Notes under the pieces: generated by a model
The model's database searches: none
The model's input: the letters and a program-made list of their open reading frames with translations, nothing else
What the model was told of the DNA's origin: nothing
Shown: one piece after another, positions 40,551 through 50,418 of the stretch
Numbering within the stretch: position 1 is the first letter of the stretch
How the letters are laid out: every line of letters begins with the position of its first letter
Position numbers and translations under genes: made by a program
From: CAWCUU01 sp963798855
Lineage (GTDB): Bacteria > Gemmatimonadota > Gemmatimonadetes > Longimicrobiales > RSA9
Direction: 5' to 3'
Assembly (NCBI GenBank): GCA_963798855.1
Contig: CAWCUU010000001.1
Location: forward strand, 1,240,001-1,304,000
Length of the DNA stretch: 64,000 bases

Positions 40551-42475
40551 CTACTGCAGGTCGGCGGCGAGGATGTTCACGATCACGACTCCGCCGCCGG
40601 AGGTGATCCCGTAGATCTTGGCCACGACACACGCCGGATCCGGACTGCTGCCGCACGACAGGCCGCTGTTGTCGCCGGCGAGCGGGCCGGAGGCGCGCAG
40701 CGGGCCGACAATGTTGTCCTTGATCGGGATCTCCGCCCTCTCGAGGAAGTGCGTCGTGTCGATCACCTTCACCGAGTTCACCGAGCTGCCGACGAACGCG
40801 TAGTTCGGCACGACCGGCTGCGCGACCGGCTGCAGCGCGGCGCCGGCGCCGCCCTGGATGTCCGGCGCGAACATCCCCTGCAGTCGCAGGTCGTTGTCGA
40901 AGAAGTAGGCGGCGAAGCCTCCCCGCGCGACGCCGAACTGACCGTTGTAGTTCAGGTCCACGCCGTTGACGCGCTCGGACGCGTTGTCCACGAGGTCCAC
41001 GACGCTGATCGCCCGCGAGACCTGATTGTTCGCGGCGTCGAACAGCACGATCCGGCCGGCCGGCGCCGTGGCGCCCTCGCCGAACGCGACCCAGTGGCGG
41101 TCACCCGGAGATGCTGACGTACGTCGTGTCGGAGTAGCCGAGTACCGAGGCGTTCCAGGTGCCCGCCCCCCAGATCACGTCGGAGCCGCGGGCCTTGAGG
41201 CTGTCCAGCGCCGCGAACATCGCTGTGGCCGGGCTCTGGATGATCTGCGTCGGATGGCCCGGCACGTGATCGTAGAGGATGATCCTGTCGTCGGTCACGT
41301 CCGACGTCAGGACCCTCACGCTGTCGACCTGCGCGATCGCGACCGAGTTCTCGCTCGGCGTGATCGCGTTCGTCGTGAACAGGAAGCGGACCTCGGGCTT
41401 GTCCGTCGTCGACGCCGGATCCGGATTCGGGTCGACCCAGCGGATCGTGCCCAGCGGCGCGACCTCGGTCGGCAGCGTCGAGTACAGGATGCGGCCGGTG
41501 TAGTCCTGCGCCAGGAACTCCGGACGGTCGCTGAAGTCGATGAACGCCGGCAGGTAGCGCGTCAGCAGGATCGACGTTCTTCGTGATGCCGATCTGCCAC
41601 AGCAATGTCGTGTCGGCGACTTCAGCCGACCGCGGCAGGTCCTCCTTCAGCGTGTTCAGCGGCACGTACGGGAGATGCTCGTCCCGCCGGAGTTCGCGAC
41701 GAACAGCGTGTCGCTGTTGCGGCTCAGGCCGAGCCCCCACGGCTGCGACCCGACCTCGACGAACGGCTGGAACGTCTGGTTCGCCAGGTCCAGCACCTCG
41801 AGCCGGTGCAGCGTCAGGTTCGACAGGTACAGCTTGCGGCGCGACACGTCGACCGGCCGCGTCCGCGACCGTGCCCTCCGACGGCAGTCGCACCGTCTGC
41901 CCGCGTACCGCGATGATCTCCGTCGTCTGGCCGACCGTCTGCGCCGCGATCGTCGCACCTTCCTGCGAGCCGCACGCGATCCGCTGCCCCTCCTCCTTCA
42001 CCGACGCGACGCAGTTGCCCGTCGCGTCCACCGCGAAGCCGAACACCTGCAGCGACAGCGTATCCGGCAGCGAAAGCACCGGCATCGCCAGAACGAACGT
42101 GTGGGTCACCGAACCTTCCGCCGGCGGATCGTAGGTGAGCGAGTCCGACAGCACGTCCGTCGTCCCGTCCGCGTGCTCGACGACCGCCGTCGCCCCGACC
42201 GTCGCGATACCGCGCTGGCCGGTCGGATCCGTCGCGATGACCTTGATGCGCACGCTGTCGCTGCGCTCCATGCGCGGCGACGACGTCGTCTGCACCGACA
42301 CCGTGAGCGGCGTCGTGTTGATGTTGATCTCCCCGTCCTCCACCTGGTAGAGCGTGTCCGCTTCGCAGGCGCCCAGCGCGGCGGCGGCCAGCACCACCAC
42401 CCCGGCGCGCAGCAGCGCCCGCGCCCGCGTGGACGCGGCGGGCGTCCCCGCCGTCCTCGTGTCGCAGCCCTTCAT
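40551..42475 (-). pseudogene. Lipoprotein with beta-propeller-like repeats, several frameshifts
   Basis: From ATG at 42475 the frame gives a lipoprotein signal (LLRAGVVVLAAAALGAC, lipobox L-G-A-C) and an Ig-like N-terminal part (VSVQTTSSPRMERSDSVRIK). The protein then continues in other frames: RRKLYLSNLTLHRLEVLDLA and NSDTLFVANSGGT near 41700-41850, PLNTLKEDLPRSAEV near 41620, VLTSDVTDDRIILYDHVPGH and GYSDTTYVSISG down to 41101, and finally VVDLVDNASERVNGVDLNYN to the stop at 40551. The Y-L-S-N / L-F-V-A-N pieces resemble YVTN-type beta-propeller repeats. About four single-base shifts are needed to join them. The fragments stay conserved-looking, so sequence errors are as likely as a real pseudogene. 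Confidence 0.75.
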
Positions 42476-42713
42476 GTCGTCTCTTCTTCCCTCGAGGGTT
42501 CTGACCATCGCGTCGGGCCGGCCGCGGCGCGCACGCTGCGGCTCGGTAAATCCAACCGGCAAAGTGTGCAGATGCCGCTATCCCGCCCGCATTGCTCGGG
42601 TTCGGATTGCGCCATCGCGCATCGCGCCGATTCGGTTATGTGACCGGGGAGTGTCACGGTAGGGGATTGCTGCAACGCTAGGCGGCAGACGGGCCCTTGT
42701 CAAGAACGTTGGC

Positions 42714-42965
42714 GCGCGTTGGGCGCCGCCTGCGGCGGGGCGCGGCCTTGCGGCCGGGCGCGGCCCTGACGGGCCGGGCGCGCGCTTCGCGCGGGCCGCC
42801 TGCGGCGGGGGGCCCGCGGCTTCGCCGGCGGCGGGGGCCGCGGCTTCGCCGGCGGGGGGGCCGCGGCTTCGCCGGCGGGGGGGCCGCGGCTTCGCCGGCG
42901 GGGGGGCCGCGGCTTCGCCGGCGGGGGGGCCGCGGCTTCGCCGGCGGGGGGTGCGTGCGGAGGGG
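42714..42965. repeat. GC-rich mini-hairpin array (P4)
   Basis: About six copies of a 22-bp unit (gccgcggcttcgccggcggg plus gg) follow several shorter palindromes. The gcttcgc core is the reverse complement of gcgaagc. The array lies in the divergent region between the lipoprotein and J-domain genes. The remaining bases of the 42476-43122 gap show no gene. Confidence 0.92.
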
Positions 42966-43122
42966 CTAGAAACAACCTCCTCCGAGCCCTCTGATAGCTC
43001 CGAGGCGTCCGTGTCAAGCCGTTTACTCTCCGGTGACCGATCCACGGCCCCGGCTGGCGCCGCGGAATCGCCGCGCGCACTATTTGTTTGCACCGGCTGA
43101 ACCGCTCACCCCGTTTTGCGCG

Positions 43123-44079
43123 ATGGACCTCTCGGAATGCTACCGCACGCTCGGCCTCGAGCCGGGCGCGACGCCGGACCAGATCCACTCCGCCTACCGC
43201 GAGCTAGCCCAGGTCTGGCACCCGGACCGGTTCGTGGGGAAGCCGGGGCTGCAGACTCGCGGCACCGAGCAGCTCGCGCGAATCAACGAGGCTTACGAGC
43301 GGCTGAGGTCGGCGCCGCGGGAGCGGCCGACGGTCGCGCCGCCGCCTCCACGGCCGCCCGCCACCACCACCCCGACCGCGCCGCCGCCTCGCCCTGCGCC
43401 GGCTACCCCCGCGGCGACTCTTCCGCGGTGGGTGTCCCTCGCGGGCATCGCGGTGCCGGTCGCCGCGGCCGCCGTCGTGCTGGGCGTCCTCGTCGCACGC
43501 GCGATGGCCGGCGGAGCCGGCGGTGTCGTCGGGGGTCGATCCGACCCGGCGGCGCCCGCGACCGCCGATTCCGCGGCCGCGACACCGGCTCCGCCGCCCG
43601 CGTCCGGTCCCGACTCCCGGCCCCGGGCCGCCGGCGCCGCCGTAGGCGAGGACCGGCTGGTCGCGCGACTGAACGCCGTCCGCACCGGCATCGACCGCGA
43701 CCTCCGGAGCGTGACCGGCGAAACGGTCGAGGCAGTCGAGGGCTACGACAGTCTCCGGCTTTTCCGCCTCGGTGCCGCGCCTGTCAAGATCGTCGGCTGG
43801 ATCGCCGGACCCGCGGGCACGCTCGTGCGCGACTTCTACTATCGCGGCGGTCGCGCCTTCTTTTCCTCCGAGCGCTTCGCCGCCGAGCCGCTCGCCGGCC
43901 GGCCGATGCGCCCCGGCCCACGCTATTACCTCGAGGACGACCGGCTCATCCGCTGGATCGACGCGGGAGGCCACGAGCTGCGCCCCGCCACCGTGCGCGA
44001 GCGCGACCTCTATTCCGCGCTGATCGCGCGCGAGGCGGAACGCGTGTTCCGCGCCGCCACGGTGCAGTCCGCGCCGTAA
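43123..44079 (+). CDS. Membrane-anchored J-domain (DnaJ-like) protein
   Basis: A 318-residue protein. The N-terminal J domain (residues 1-62) contains CYRTLGLEPGATPDQIHSAY and the W-H-P-D-R motif needed to stimulate DnaK. A proline-rich linker, one transmembrane helix (VSLAGIAVPVAAAAVVLGVL, about residues 108-127) and a C-terminal soluble domain of about 150 residues without a known family follow. ATG at 43123 starts the J domain; in-frame sequence upstream is not conserved-looking. It may recruit DnaK to the membrane. Array P5 follows its stop. Confidence 0.85.
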   Translation: MDLSECYRTLGLEPGATPDQIHSAYRELAQVWHPDRFVGKPGLQTRGTEQLARINEAYERLRSAPRERPTVAPPPPRPPATTTPTAPPPRPAPATPAATLPRWVSLAGIAVPVAAAAVVLGVLVARAMAGGAGGVVGGRSDPAAPATADSAAATPAPPPASGPDSRPRAAGAAVGEDRLVARLNAVRTGIDRDLRSVTGETVEAVEGYDSLRLFRLGAAPVKIVGWIAGPAGTLVRDFYYRGGRAFFSSERFAAEPLAGRPMRPGPRYYLEDDRLIRWIDAGGHELRPATVRERDLYSALIAREAERVFRAATVQSAP

Positions 44080-44085
44080 CCCCCG

Positions 44086-44352
44086 GCCCCGCCGCGCAGC
44101 GGCGCCCCCCCGTGCGAAGCACGCCCCCGTCGGCGAAGCCGCGGCCCCCGTGCGAAGCACGCCCCCGTCGGCGAAGCCGCGGCCCCCCGTGCGAAGCACG
44201 CCCCCGTCGGCGAAGCCGCGGCCCCCCGTGCGAAGCACGCCCCCGCGGCAAAGCCGCGCCCCCGGCGAAGCCGCCCCGCCAACGGCGGCGCCCGTGCGAA
44301 GCACGCGCCCGGCGGCGCCAGCCCGCCCGCGCCCCGCCGCAGGCGGCGCCCG
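44086..44352. repeat. GC-rich mini-hairpin array (P5)
   Basis: Four near-exact copies of a ~32-bp unit combine gtgcgaagcac and gtcggcgaagccgcggc, separated by cccc. Further palindromes (ggcgaagcc, gccgcaggcggc) follow. It lies between two same-strand genes (J-domain protein and sulfatase). No gene is supported between 44080 and 44460. Confidence 0.92.
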
Positions 44353-44460
44353 GCGGCGGCGCCCGAAGCGCCGCCTCTGGACTCCTGGCGCGCCGCACTC
44401 TATCATTGACCGATCCCCGCCAGATCCCCGAAGCGACCGTTTCCCCAGCCGCAGCCGCCT

Positions 44461-46272
44461 TTGCGTACGGACCACACGAGCACATCCCGCTCCGATCGCG
44501 GCCGGGCGCGCGTGCGTCTCGCGGCGCTCGGCACGAGCGTGCTCTTCCTCGTGCTGCTCCTGGGCCGCGTCGTGGTCGTGGGCCGGATGGGGCAGGTCGC
44601 GATCCACTGCGGCCGCTGCTACGCGTCGCGGGCGCTGCTGCACGACCTGCCGATGGTCGGCCTCGTGCTGCTGCTGATGAGTGGCGTGCTGCGCTTCTCG
44701 CGGCCGGTCTGGAGAGGCGCGTGCATGCTGGCCGCGATCGTGCTCATGCTGCTCTACGCGATCGACGTCCGTGTCTTCGGCATCTTCTTCAATCGACTGC
44801 ACGCGGCCGACCTGCTCGCCTACGGCCCGCAGGCGTGGATGTACCTCGGCCCGCTCCGCTCGTCGCTCATCGGGGGACTCGTACTCGTAGCCGGAACGCT
44901 GCTCGTGGCGATGGCCATGGCGGGAGGCCGGAGGCAACCGGCGCCCCGACGGCCGGCCTTCCTCGCGCTCGGCGGCCTCGTGATGCTCGGCGTCGGCTTC
45001 GCGGTCCCCGAGCCGCCGTCGTTCTACGCCTGGATGTACCAGAACCTGATCGAGGTGAACCTGCCCAGCGGCGCCGACCGCGAGTACTCGCCCGCCTTCG
45101 TCGCCCGCGTGGACCGGGAGGCCCCCGCGCCTGCCGCTTCGTGCGGTGGCGGCGAGCCGAGCCGCCCGGACGTGGTCCTGGTGCTGGTCGAGTCGCTGTC
45201 GTCGTATCAGAGCGACTATTTCTCCGGGCTGAACGACTGGACCCCCGGACTCGACTCGCTCGCGCGTCGCGGCCGCGCCTTCACGCGCTTCTACGCGAAC
45301 GGCGCGACGACGGCGGCAGGGCTGATCGCGACGCTCGCGGGGCGCGACCCGCTGCCGCTCACACGCTCGGCCACCCGTCACGCCTGGGGCGACGCGTTCG
45401 TCGGCTACTACGAAGTATCGGACGCGCTGCCCGAGCTCCTCGCGGCGAGCGGCTACCACACGGAGTTCCTGACCACCGGCGACCTCTCCTTCGTGGACAA
45501 GTCGAGTTGGCTCGGCGCCATCGGCTTCGCGTTCATGGAAGGTCACGAGAGCCCCGCCTACGCGGGATACCGACGCTACATGTTCTCGGCCGCGCCCGAC
45601 GAGGCGCTCTACGCGCGGGCCGCCGTGCGCATCGATTCGCTGAGCGACGCCGGCCAGCCGTTCTTCGTCACGCTCGAGACCGTCACCACGCATCCTCCGT
45701 TCGAGGATCCGGTCACCGGCCGCATCTCCGAGGAGCTCTCTTTCCGCTACGCCGACCGCCAGCTCGCGAGCTTCGCGCGCCGCCTCGCCTCCAGCGGCTT
45801 CCTCGAGCACGGGATGCTCCTGATCATGGGCGATCACCGCGCCATGATGCCCGTCTCCGATCGGGAGCAGGCCTGGGGCGGCCGGGGCACCGTCGCGCGG
45901 GTGCCGTTCGTCGCGCTCGGTGCCGGGATCCGGCCCGGGCGCGTCGCCGCTCCGTTCTCGCAGCACGACCTGCGGCCCTCCCTGCAGCGCCTGCTACAGG
46001 GTCGTAGCTGCATGCGCGCGGACGAGGGCGACCTCTTCGCCGCGGTGCCGGCACCGCCCGCCTGGATCCTGCACGTGCGCGGCGATGAGCGCGATGTCGT
46101 GGACGCCTATCGCACCGGCGACTGGACCGCCGTCCGTCTCGACGGCGACGAGACCCGCGTCGTCGCGGGGGATTCCGTTTTCGGTCACACGATCGTGGAC
46201 GTCGTGAACGCCGCCCGCATCGCCTCGCAATGGAGCGCCGGGGTGCTGGCCCGTTCCGGCTCCCGCCCCTGA
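44461..46272 (+). CDS. Membrane sulfatase of the LTA synthase / phosphoglycerol transferase type
   Basis: A 603-residue protein. About five N-terminal helices (residues 20-175) are followed by an extracytoplasmic sulfatase-fold domain. Metal-site features are VLVLVESLSSYQ (first metal-binding acid), a threonine-rich nucleophile region NGATTAAGLIATLAG, ETVTTHPPF and a late LIMGDHRAMM. This matches LtaS/MdoB-like enzymes, which transfer phosphoglycerol or phosphoethanolamine to glycans or lipids. The frame opens with a TTG at 44461, which is taken as the start. It stands just upstream of the long glycan/membrane-protein operon and may decorate its product. Confidence 0.85.
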   Translation: MRTDHTSTSRSDRGRARVRLAALGTSVLFLVLLLGRVVVVGRMGQVAIHCGRCYASRALLHDLPMVGLVLLLMSGVLRFSRPVWRGACMLAAIVLMLLYAIDVRVFGIFFNRLHAADLLAYGPQAWMYLGPLRSSLIGGLVLVAGTLLVAMAMAGGRRQPAPRRPAFLALGGLVMLGVGFAVPEPPSFYAWMYQNLIEVNLPSGADREYSPAFVARVDREAPAPAASCGGGEPSRPDVVLVLVESLSSYQSDYFSGLNDWTPGLDSLARRGRAFTRFYANGATTAAGLIATLAGRDPLPLTRSATRHAWGDAFVGYYEVSDALPELLAASGYHTEFLTTGDLSFVDKSSWLGAIGFAFMEGHESPAYAGYRRYMFSAAPDEALYARAAVRIDSLSDAGQPFFVTLETVTTHPPFEDPVTGRISEELSFRYADRQLASFARRLASSGFLEHGMLLIMGDHRAMMPVSDREQAWGGRGTVARVPFVALGAGIRPGRVAAPFSQHDLRPSLQRLLQGRSCMRADEGDLFAAVPAPPAWILHVRGDERDVVDAYRTGDWTAVRLDGDETRVVAGDSVFGHTIVDVVNAARIASQWSAGVLARSGSRP

Positions 46273-46441
46273 GCCCATTGCCGGAACGCCCACGCCCGCT
46301 TATGTTTGCCTCTCAAATCCCCGACCCCTGAATCCCCGCAGCGGCGACGCGCACGCCCCCCGGCACGTGGCAACGCACGTCCGCGTCCCGCCGCTGCGGG
46401 TCGCCCCGCATCCACAGGTACGTCAGGAGTCGTTCGAGTCG

Positions 46442-48189
46442 ATGAAGCGCAACGCGGCGGTCCCCTCCAGCGTGGACCTCCTCTTCATGCTGCTGGCGGG
46501 GCTGATCCCGTTCGTCTGGGTCCGTCCCCTGCTCAATGCCGACGGCGACCTCGCCCGTCACCTCCGCGTCGGCGAGACGATCCTGCACGACGGCGGCCTC
46601 TTCTACCGCGATCCCTTCTCCTTCACGATGTACGGCAAGCCGTTCGTGCCGTACGAGTGGCTGAGCGAGGTGACGGTCGCGCTGCTGAACCGCCTCGGCG
46701 GGCTGCCCGCCATCGCGATCTTCCACGGCCTCGTCATCGGCCTCACCTATGCGCTCGTCGTGCTGTTCCTGCGCCGTCGTGGCGTGGATCCGCTGCTCGC
46801 CCTCCTCGTCGGCGTCCTGGCGGCCGGCGTCTCCTGCGTCCACTGGCTCGCCCGCCCCCACATCTTCACCCCGCTCGGCGCGATCCTGCTCCTCTTCATC
46901 CTGGAGCCCCGAGAGGGGGTGGCGGGGACGGCGCAGGCGAGGGCGCAAAGCGCCCGACGCCTCCTCTGGCTCATCCCCCTCTTCGCCCTCTGGGCCAACC
47001 TCCACGGCGGCTTCCTCTACGGCCTGATCCTGATCGGCGTCTACCTGACCGGCGACCTGATGGAGGCCCTGCAGTCCCGCCGCGCAGCGGCGCTGCCCGC
47101 GCGAAGCGCGCCCCCCGCCGGCGCAGCCGCGCGCCCCCCGTCGGCGAAGCGGCCCCCGTCGGCACAGCCGCGCCCCCCGGCGCAGCCGCTCCCGCCGCAG
47201 GCGGCGCCCGTGCGCAGCACGCGCCCGACGCAGTCGCGCCCGCGCAACGCCGCGCCCCGCGGGCCCGCCACGATCTACCACGCCTGGCCCTCGGCATCGC
47301 CGCCAGCGCCATCCTCCTCAACCCCGTCGGCCCGCGGCTCTACTCCCACGTCCTCGGCTGGTTCGGCCAGCGCTACCTGATCGACAACACCACCGAGTAC
47401 ATGTCGCCCGACTTCCACATGCGCAGCGTGCAGTTCTTCCTGCTCGCGCTCGTGCTGGTCGTCGGCGCCCTCGGCGCCACGCGCGCGCGGCTGCGCTGGC
47501 CGCGCATGCTGCTCGTTCTCGCGAACACGTTCTTCGCGCTCTACTCCGGCAGGAACATTCCGCTCTTCGCCGTCACCGCGCTGCCGGTGCTGGCGCTCGA
47601 GCTCGACGGCGCGTGGCGCGAGCTGCCCTGGCTCGGCCGTATCCGCGAGGGCTTCGCGCGCGGGGACCTCGCCGCGCGAACCGGTGTCTGGTCCGGCGCG
47701 CTGGCGGTGCTGCTGCTCGTCCTGGCCGCGAACGGCGGCCGCGTCGGCGGCGCGCCTCTCGTGAGCGCCCGCTTCGAGCCGGACATCTTCCCGGTCGAGG
47801 CCGTGCAGCGAGCCCGTGCGGCGGGGCTGCAGGGCAGGCTCTACAACAACTTCGGGTGGGGCGGCTACATTCTCTGGGCGTGGCCCGAGCAGAAGGTGTT
47901 CATCGACGGGCAGACGGACTTCTACGGCGAGAAGATCTTCCGCACCTACCAGGAGATCGCCGCGCTGAAGCCGGGTTGGCGCCGCCAGCTCGACTCGCTC
48001 GACATCTCGCTCGTGCTCGTCGGCAGCCGTTCCGCTCTCGGTAGCGAGATCGAGCGCGAGCCCGGCTGGAGCCGCTGGTACGCCGACAGCACCGCGATGC
48101 TGCTGAAAAGGGTCCGACCCGCGAGTTCGAATGAACGTGAGCCGCGGTCGAGCCTGGATCCATGCCCGAGCGCACTCCCGCTCCCGTGA
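46442..48189 (+). pseudogene. Polytopic membrane protein (GT-C-like) broken by mini-hairpin array P6
   Basis: The first frame encodes helices of a polytopic protein (DLLFMLLAGLIPFVWVRPLL, NADGDLARHLRVGETIL, FVPYEWLSEV, LARPHIFTPLGAILLLFILE, then WANLHGGFLYGLILIGVYL). At 47080 it runs into array P6 and continues as Pro/Ala-rich nonsense to a stop at 47380. The second half is in another frame from about 47278: LALGIAASAILLNPVGPRLY, FNN-F-GWGGYILWAWPEQK and VFIDGQTDFYG. The intact paralogue 50419-51975 has only about nine residues where the array sits. The array thus both inserted ~190 bases and shifted the frame. ATG at 46442 follows an aggag element. Function unknown; the layout suggests a lipid-linked-sugar glycosyltransferase. 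Confidence 0.85.
47080..47272. repeat. GC-rich mini-hairpin array (P6), inside a gene
   Basis: Palindromes of the same type (gcgcgaagcgc, gtcggcgaagcggc, gccgcaggcggc, gtgcgcagcac) separated by cccc. It interrupts the membrane-protein gene between two conserved helices and changes the frame. See findings. Confidence 0.88.
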
Positions 48190-50354
48190 ACCGGCGGTGG
48201 GCCCTGCTGCTCGTCAGTATCGCGGGCTTGTTCCTGGAGATGCTGATGATCCGGTGGATCGGCACGGAGATCCGGATCTTCGCGTATCTGCAGAACACGA
48301 TCCTGGTCGTGTGCTTCCTGGGCCTCGGGCTGGGCTGCTTCACGTCCCGCCGAGCCATCGACCTTCGGCGATCGCTGATCCCGCTCGCTCTGCTGGTCTC
48401 GCTGATGGCGATTCCGGTGACCCGGGACGGGCTGGGCCGGATCAGCACGATGCTGAGCGCGACCGGCGATCTGAACATCTGGGACAGCGCCGTGGCGGTC
48501 GCTCCATGGACGGCCGCCGCTTACGTCGTGCTGGGACTCGGCGCGACCTTCGGCGTGCTCCTGCTCATCGTGGATGTCTTCGTACCCATCGGGCGCCTGC
48601 TCGGCCGCCTGATGGACGCGGATCCTGAGCCCATCACGGCCTATTCCATCAACATCGCCGGAAGCCTGCTCGGCACGTGGCTGTTCGTGCTGCTGAGCTA
48701 CTTCTTCCAGCCGCCCTGGGTCTGGTTGCTCGTCCTCGCGGCCTTGCTGGTTCCCCTGATTGCCCGCACGACTCATCACCGCCGAGCCAGCCTCGTGCTG
48801 CTGGCCGCCGTGGTTCTCCTGGGCTGGTTCGCCGGTCTCGAATCGGGCTCCATCCGCACGGTCTGGTCGCCGTACCAGAAGCTCGTCCTCGAAAAGACGG
48901 CCCCGGAATCGCACGACATCGGCGATTACGTGGTGACCGTCAACAACACCGGCTATCAGGCCATGACCGACCTGAGCGAGGCGCGGACCTCGGCCGAGCC
49001 GGAGCGATTCCCACCCGTGCTGCGGGGACTCAGCCAGTACGACATACCGTTGCTACTACACCCACACCCTCGATCGTATCTGGTGGTCGGTGCGGGCACC
49101 GGCAACAATGCCGCCGCGGCGGTCAGACACGGTGTTCCCGATGTCACCGCCGTCGAGATCGACCCGGCGATCATCGCGATCGGGCGCGCGTACCATCCCG
49201 AGCGGCCGTACGCCTCTTCCGCGGTTCGGCTCGTGAACGATGACGCACGCTCCTTTCTCGCGACGACCCACGGGAAATTCGACCTCATCTCGTTCGGCCT
49301 GCTGGACTCCCACACCACCACCGCGATGACGAACGCGCGGCTCGACCATTACGTGTACACGCGCGAGAGCATCGCGCGCGCACGGTCGCTGCTCGCTCCC
49401 GGCGGAGTCATGGTCCTGAGCTTCGAGGCGCAGAAACCTTTCATCGCCGACCGCATGGCCGGCGTGCTGCGCGACGTGTTCGGCGAGAGCCCGATCGCCT
49501 TTCTGGTTCCTCCGTCCGCCTACGGTTGGGGCGGCGTCATCTTCGTCGCCGGGGACCTCTCCGTCGCGCGGCAGCAGATCGCGGCGAACCCTCGCCTTGC
49601 TGGATTCATCGAAGCTTCTCAGCGCATGTTTCCGCTGGACATGACGTATCAGACCAGGCTCACGACCGATGACTGGCCGTACATCTACCTGAGGTCCGCG
49701 AGGATCCCGCTCCTGTATTTCCTGCTGGGAATCCTCATCGCCGTGCTCTTCGTCCGCAGCTACAGGCGCTGGCACGCCACGGGGGTCGTGACTCGCTGGG
49801 ACCGGGCCCACTGGCACTTCGCGTTTCTCGGTGCCGCTTTCCTTCTGCTCGAGGTGCAGAACATCAGCAAGGCGTCCGTCGCGCTCGGGAACACCTGGCA
49901 GGTCAACGCGGTGATCGTGTCCGGCGTGCTGCTGATGGCCCTGCTGGCGAATCTGATCGCGCACCGATATCCGCGGCTGCCGTTGCCGCCGGTCTACGCG
50001 CTGCTGATCGGAACCGCCGCGGGGCTCTATTTCGTCGACATCGCTCGCTTCGCGTCGCTGCCCTATGCGACGAAGGCTCTGCTCGTCGGTGGCCTGACGA
50101 CTCTGCCGATGCTGTTCAGCGGCATCGTATTCGTCCGATCCTTCGCGGCCGCGGCGAGAAAGGACGAGGCTCTCGGGGCCAATCTGATCGGAGCACTCGC
50201 AGGCGGCCTGCTTCAATCGCTCACCTTCGTTACGGGGATCAAGGCGCTGTTGTTGGTCGTTGCGGGTCTGTATGCGTTGTCGCTGCTGACGAGTTTCCAG
50301 GCGACCACGCGACCGGCAGCCGAGGCTGCTCGGACGCGGGAAGTGTGGGCGTGA
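48162..50354 (+). CDS. Membrane-embedded spermidine synthase-like protein
   Basis: A 730-residue protein. About seven N-terminal helices (residues 12-225), a central spermidine-synthase-like Rossmann domain (residues 230-500: SYLVVGAGTGNNAAAAVRHG, VTAVEIDPAIIAIGR, VNDDARSFLATTHGKFDLI) and about six C-terminal helices follow one another. The glycine motif and acidic ribose-binding residue are intact, so it may bind SAM or decarboxylated SAM, but such fusions have no established substrate. ATG at 48162 overlaps the end of the preceding gene by 28 bases. A second, frameshifted relative is at 60712-63271. Confidence 0.87.
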   Translation: MPERTPAPVNRRWALLLVSIAGLFLEMLMIRWIGTEIRIFAYLQNTILVVCFLGLGLGCFTSRRAIDLRRSLIPLALLVSLMAIPVTRDGLGRISTMLSATGDLNIWDSAVAVAPWTAAAYVVLGLGATFGVLLLIVDVFVPIGRLLGRLMDADPEPITAYSINIAGSLLGTWLFVLLSYFFQPPWVWLLVLAALLVPLIARTTHHRRASLVLLAAVVLLGWFAGLESGSIRTVWSPYQKLVLEKTAPESHDIGDYVVTVNNTGYQAMTDLSEARTSAEPERFPPVLRGLSQYDIPLLLHPHPRSYLVVGAGTGNNAAAAVRHGVPDVTAVEIDPAIIAIGRAYHPERPYASSAVRLVNDDARSFLATTHGKFDLISFGLLDSHTTTAMTNARLDHYVYTRESIARARSLLAPGGVMVLSFEAQKPFIADRMAGVLRDVFGESPIAFLVPPSAYGWGGVIFVAGDLSVARQQIAANPRLAGFIEASQRMFPLDMTYQTRLTTDDWPYIYLRSARIPLLYFLLGILIAVLFVRSYRRWHATGVVTRWDRAHWHFAFLGAAFLLLEVQNISKASVALGNTWQVNAVIVSGVLLMALLANLIAHRYPRLPLPPVYALLIGTAAGLYFVDIARFASLPYATKALLVGGLTTLPMLFSGIVFVRSFAAAARKDEALGANLIGALAGGLLQSLTFVTGIKALLLVVAGLYALSLLTSFQATTRPAAEAARTREVWA

Positions 50355-50361
50355 GAAACAA

Positions 50362-50385
50362 CGACTCGCTGGACATCTCGCTCGT
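50362..50385 (+). other. 24-bp remnant of a paralogue's 3' end
   Basis: The segment cgactcgctggacatctcgc and four following bases match 47991-48014, within the C-terminal region of the membrane-protein gene 46442-48189, at 23 of 24 positions. It lies between the stop of the spermidine-synthase-like gene and the start of the next paralogue and would encode D-S-L-D-I-S-L-V. It looks like a leftover of a deleted or recombined extra copy. Confidence 0.6.
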
Positions 50386-50418
50386 CGTGCGGCGCGGACC
50401 GGCGGCCGGGACGGGGGA

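Noticed and set aside
43204..45966. 920-codon minus-strand open frame across the J-domain and sulfatase genes
   Set aside because: It spans two well-supported plus-strand genes and an array, and has shadow-type composition.
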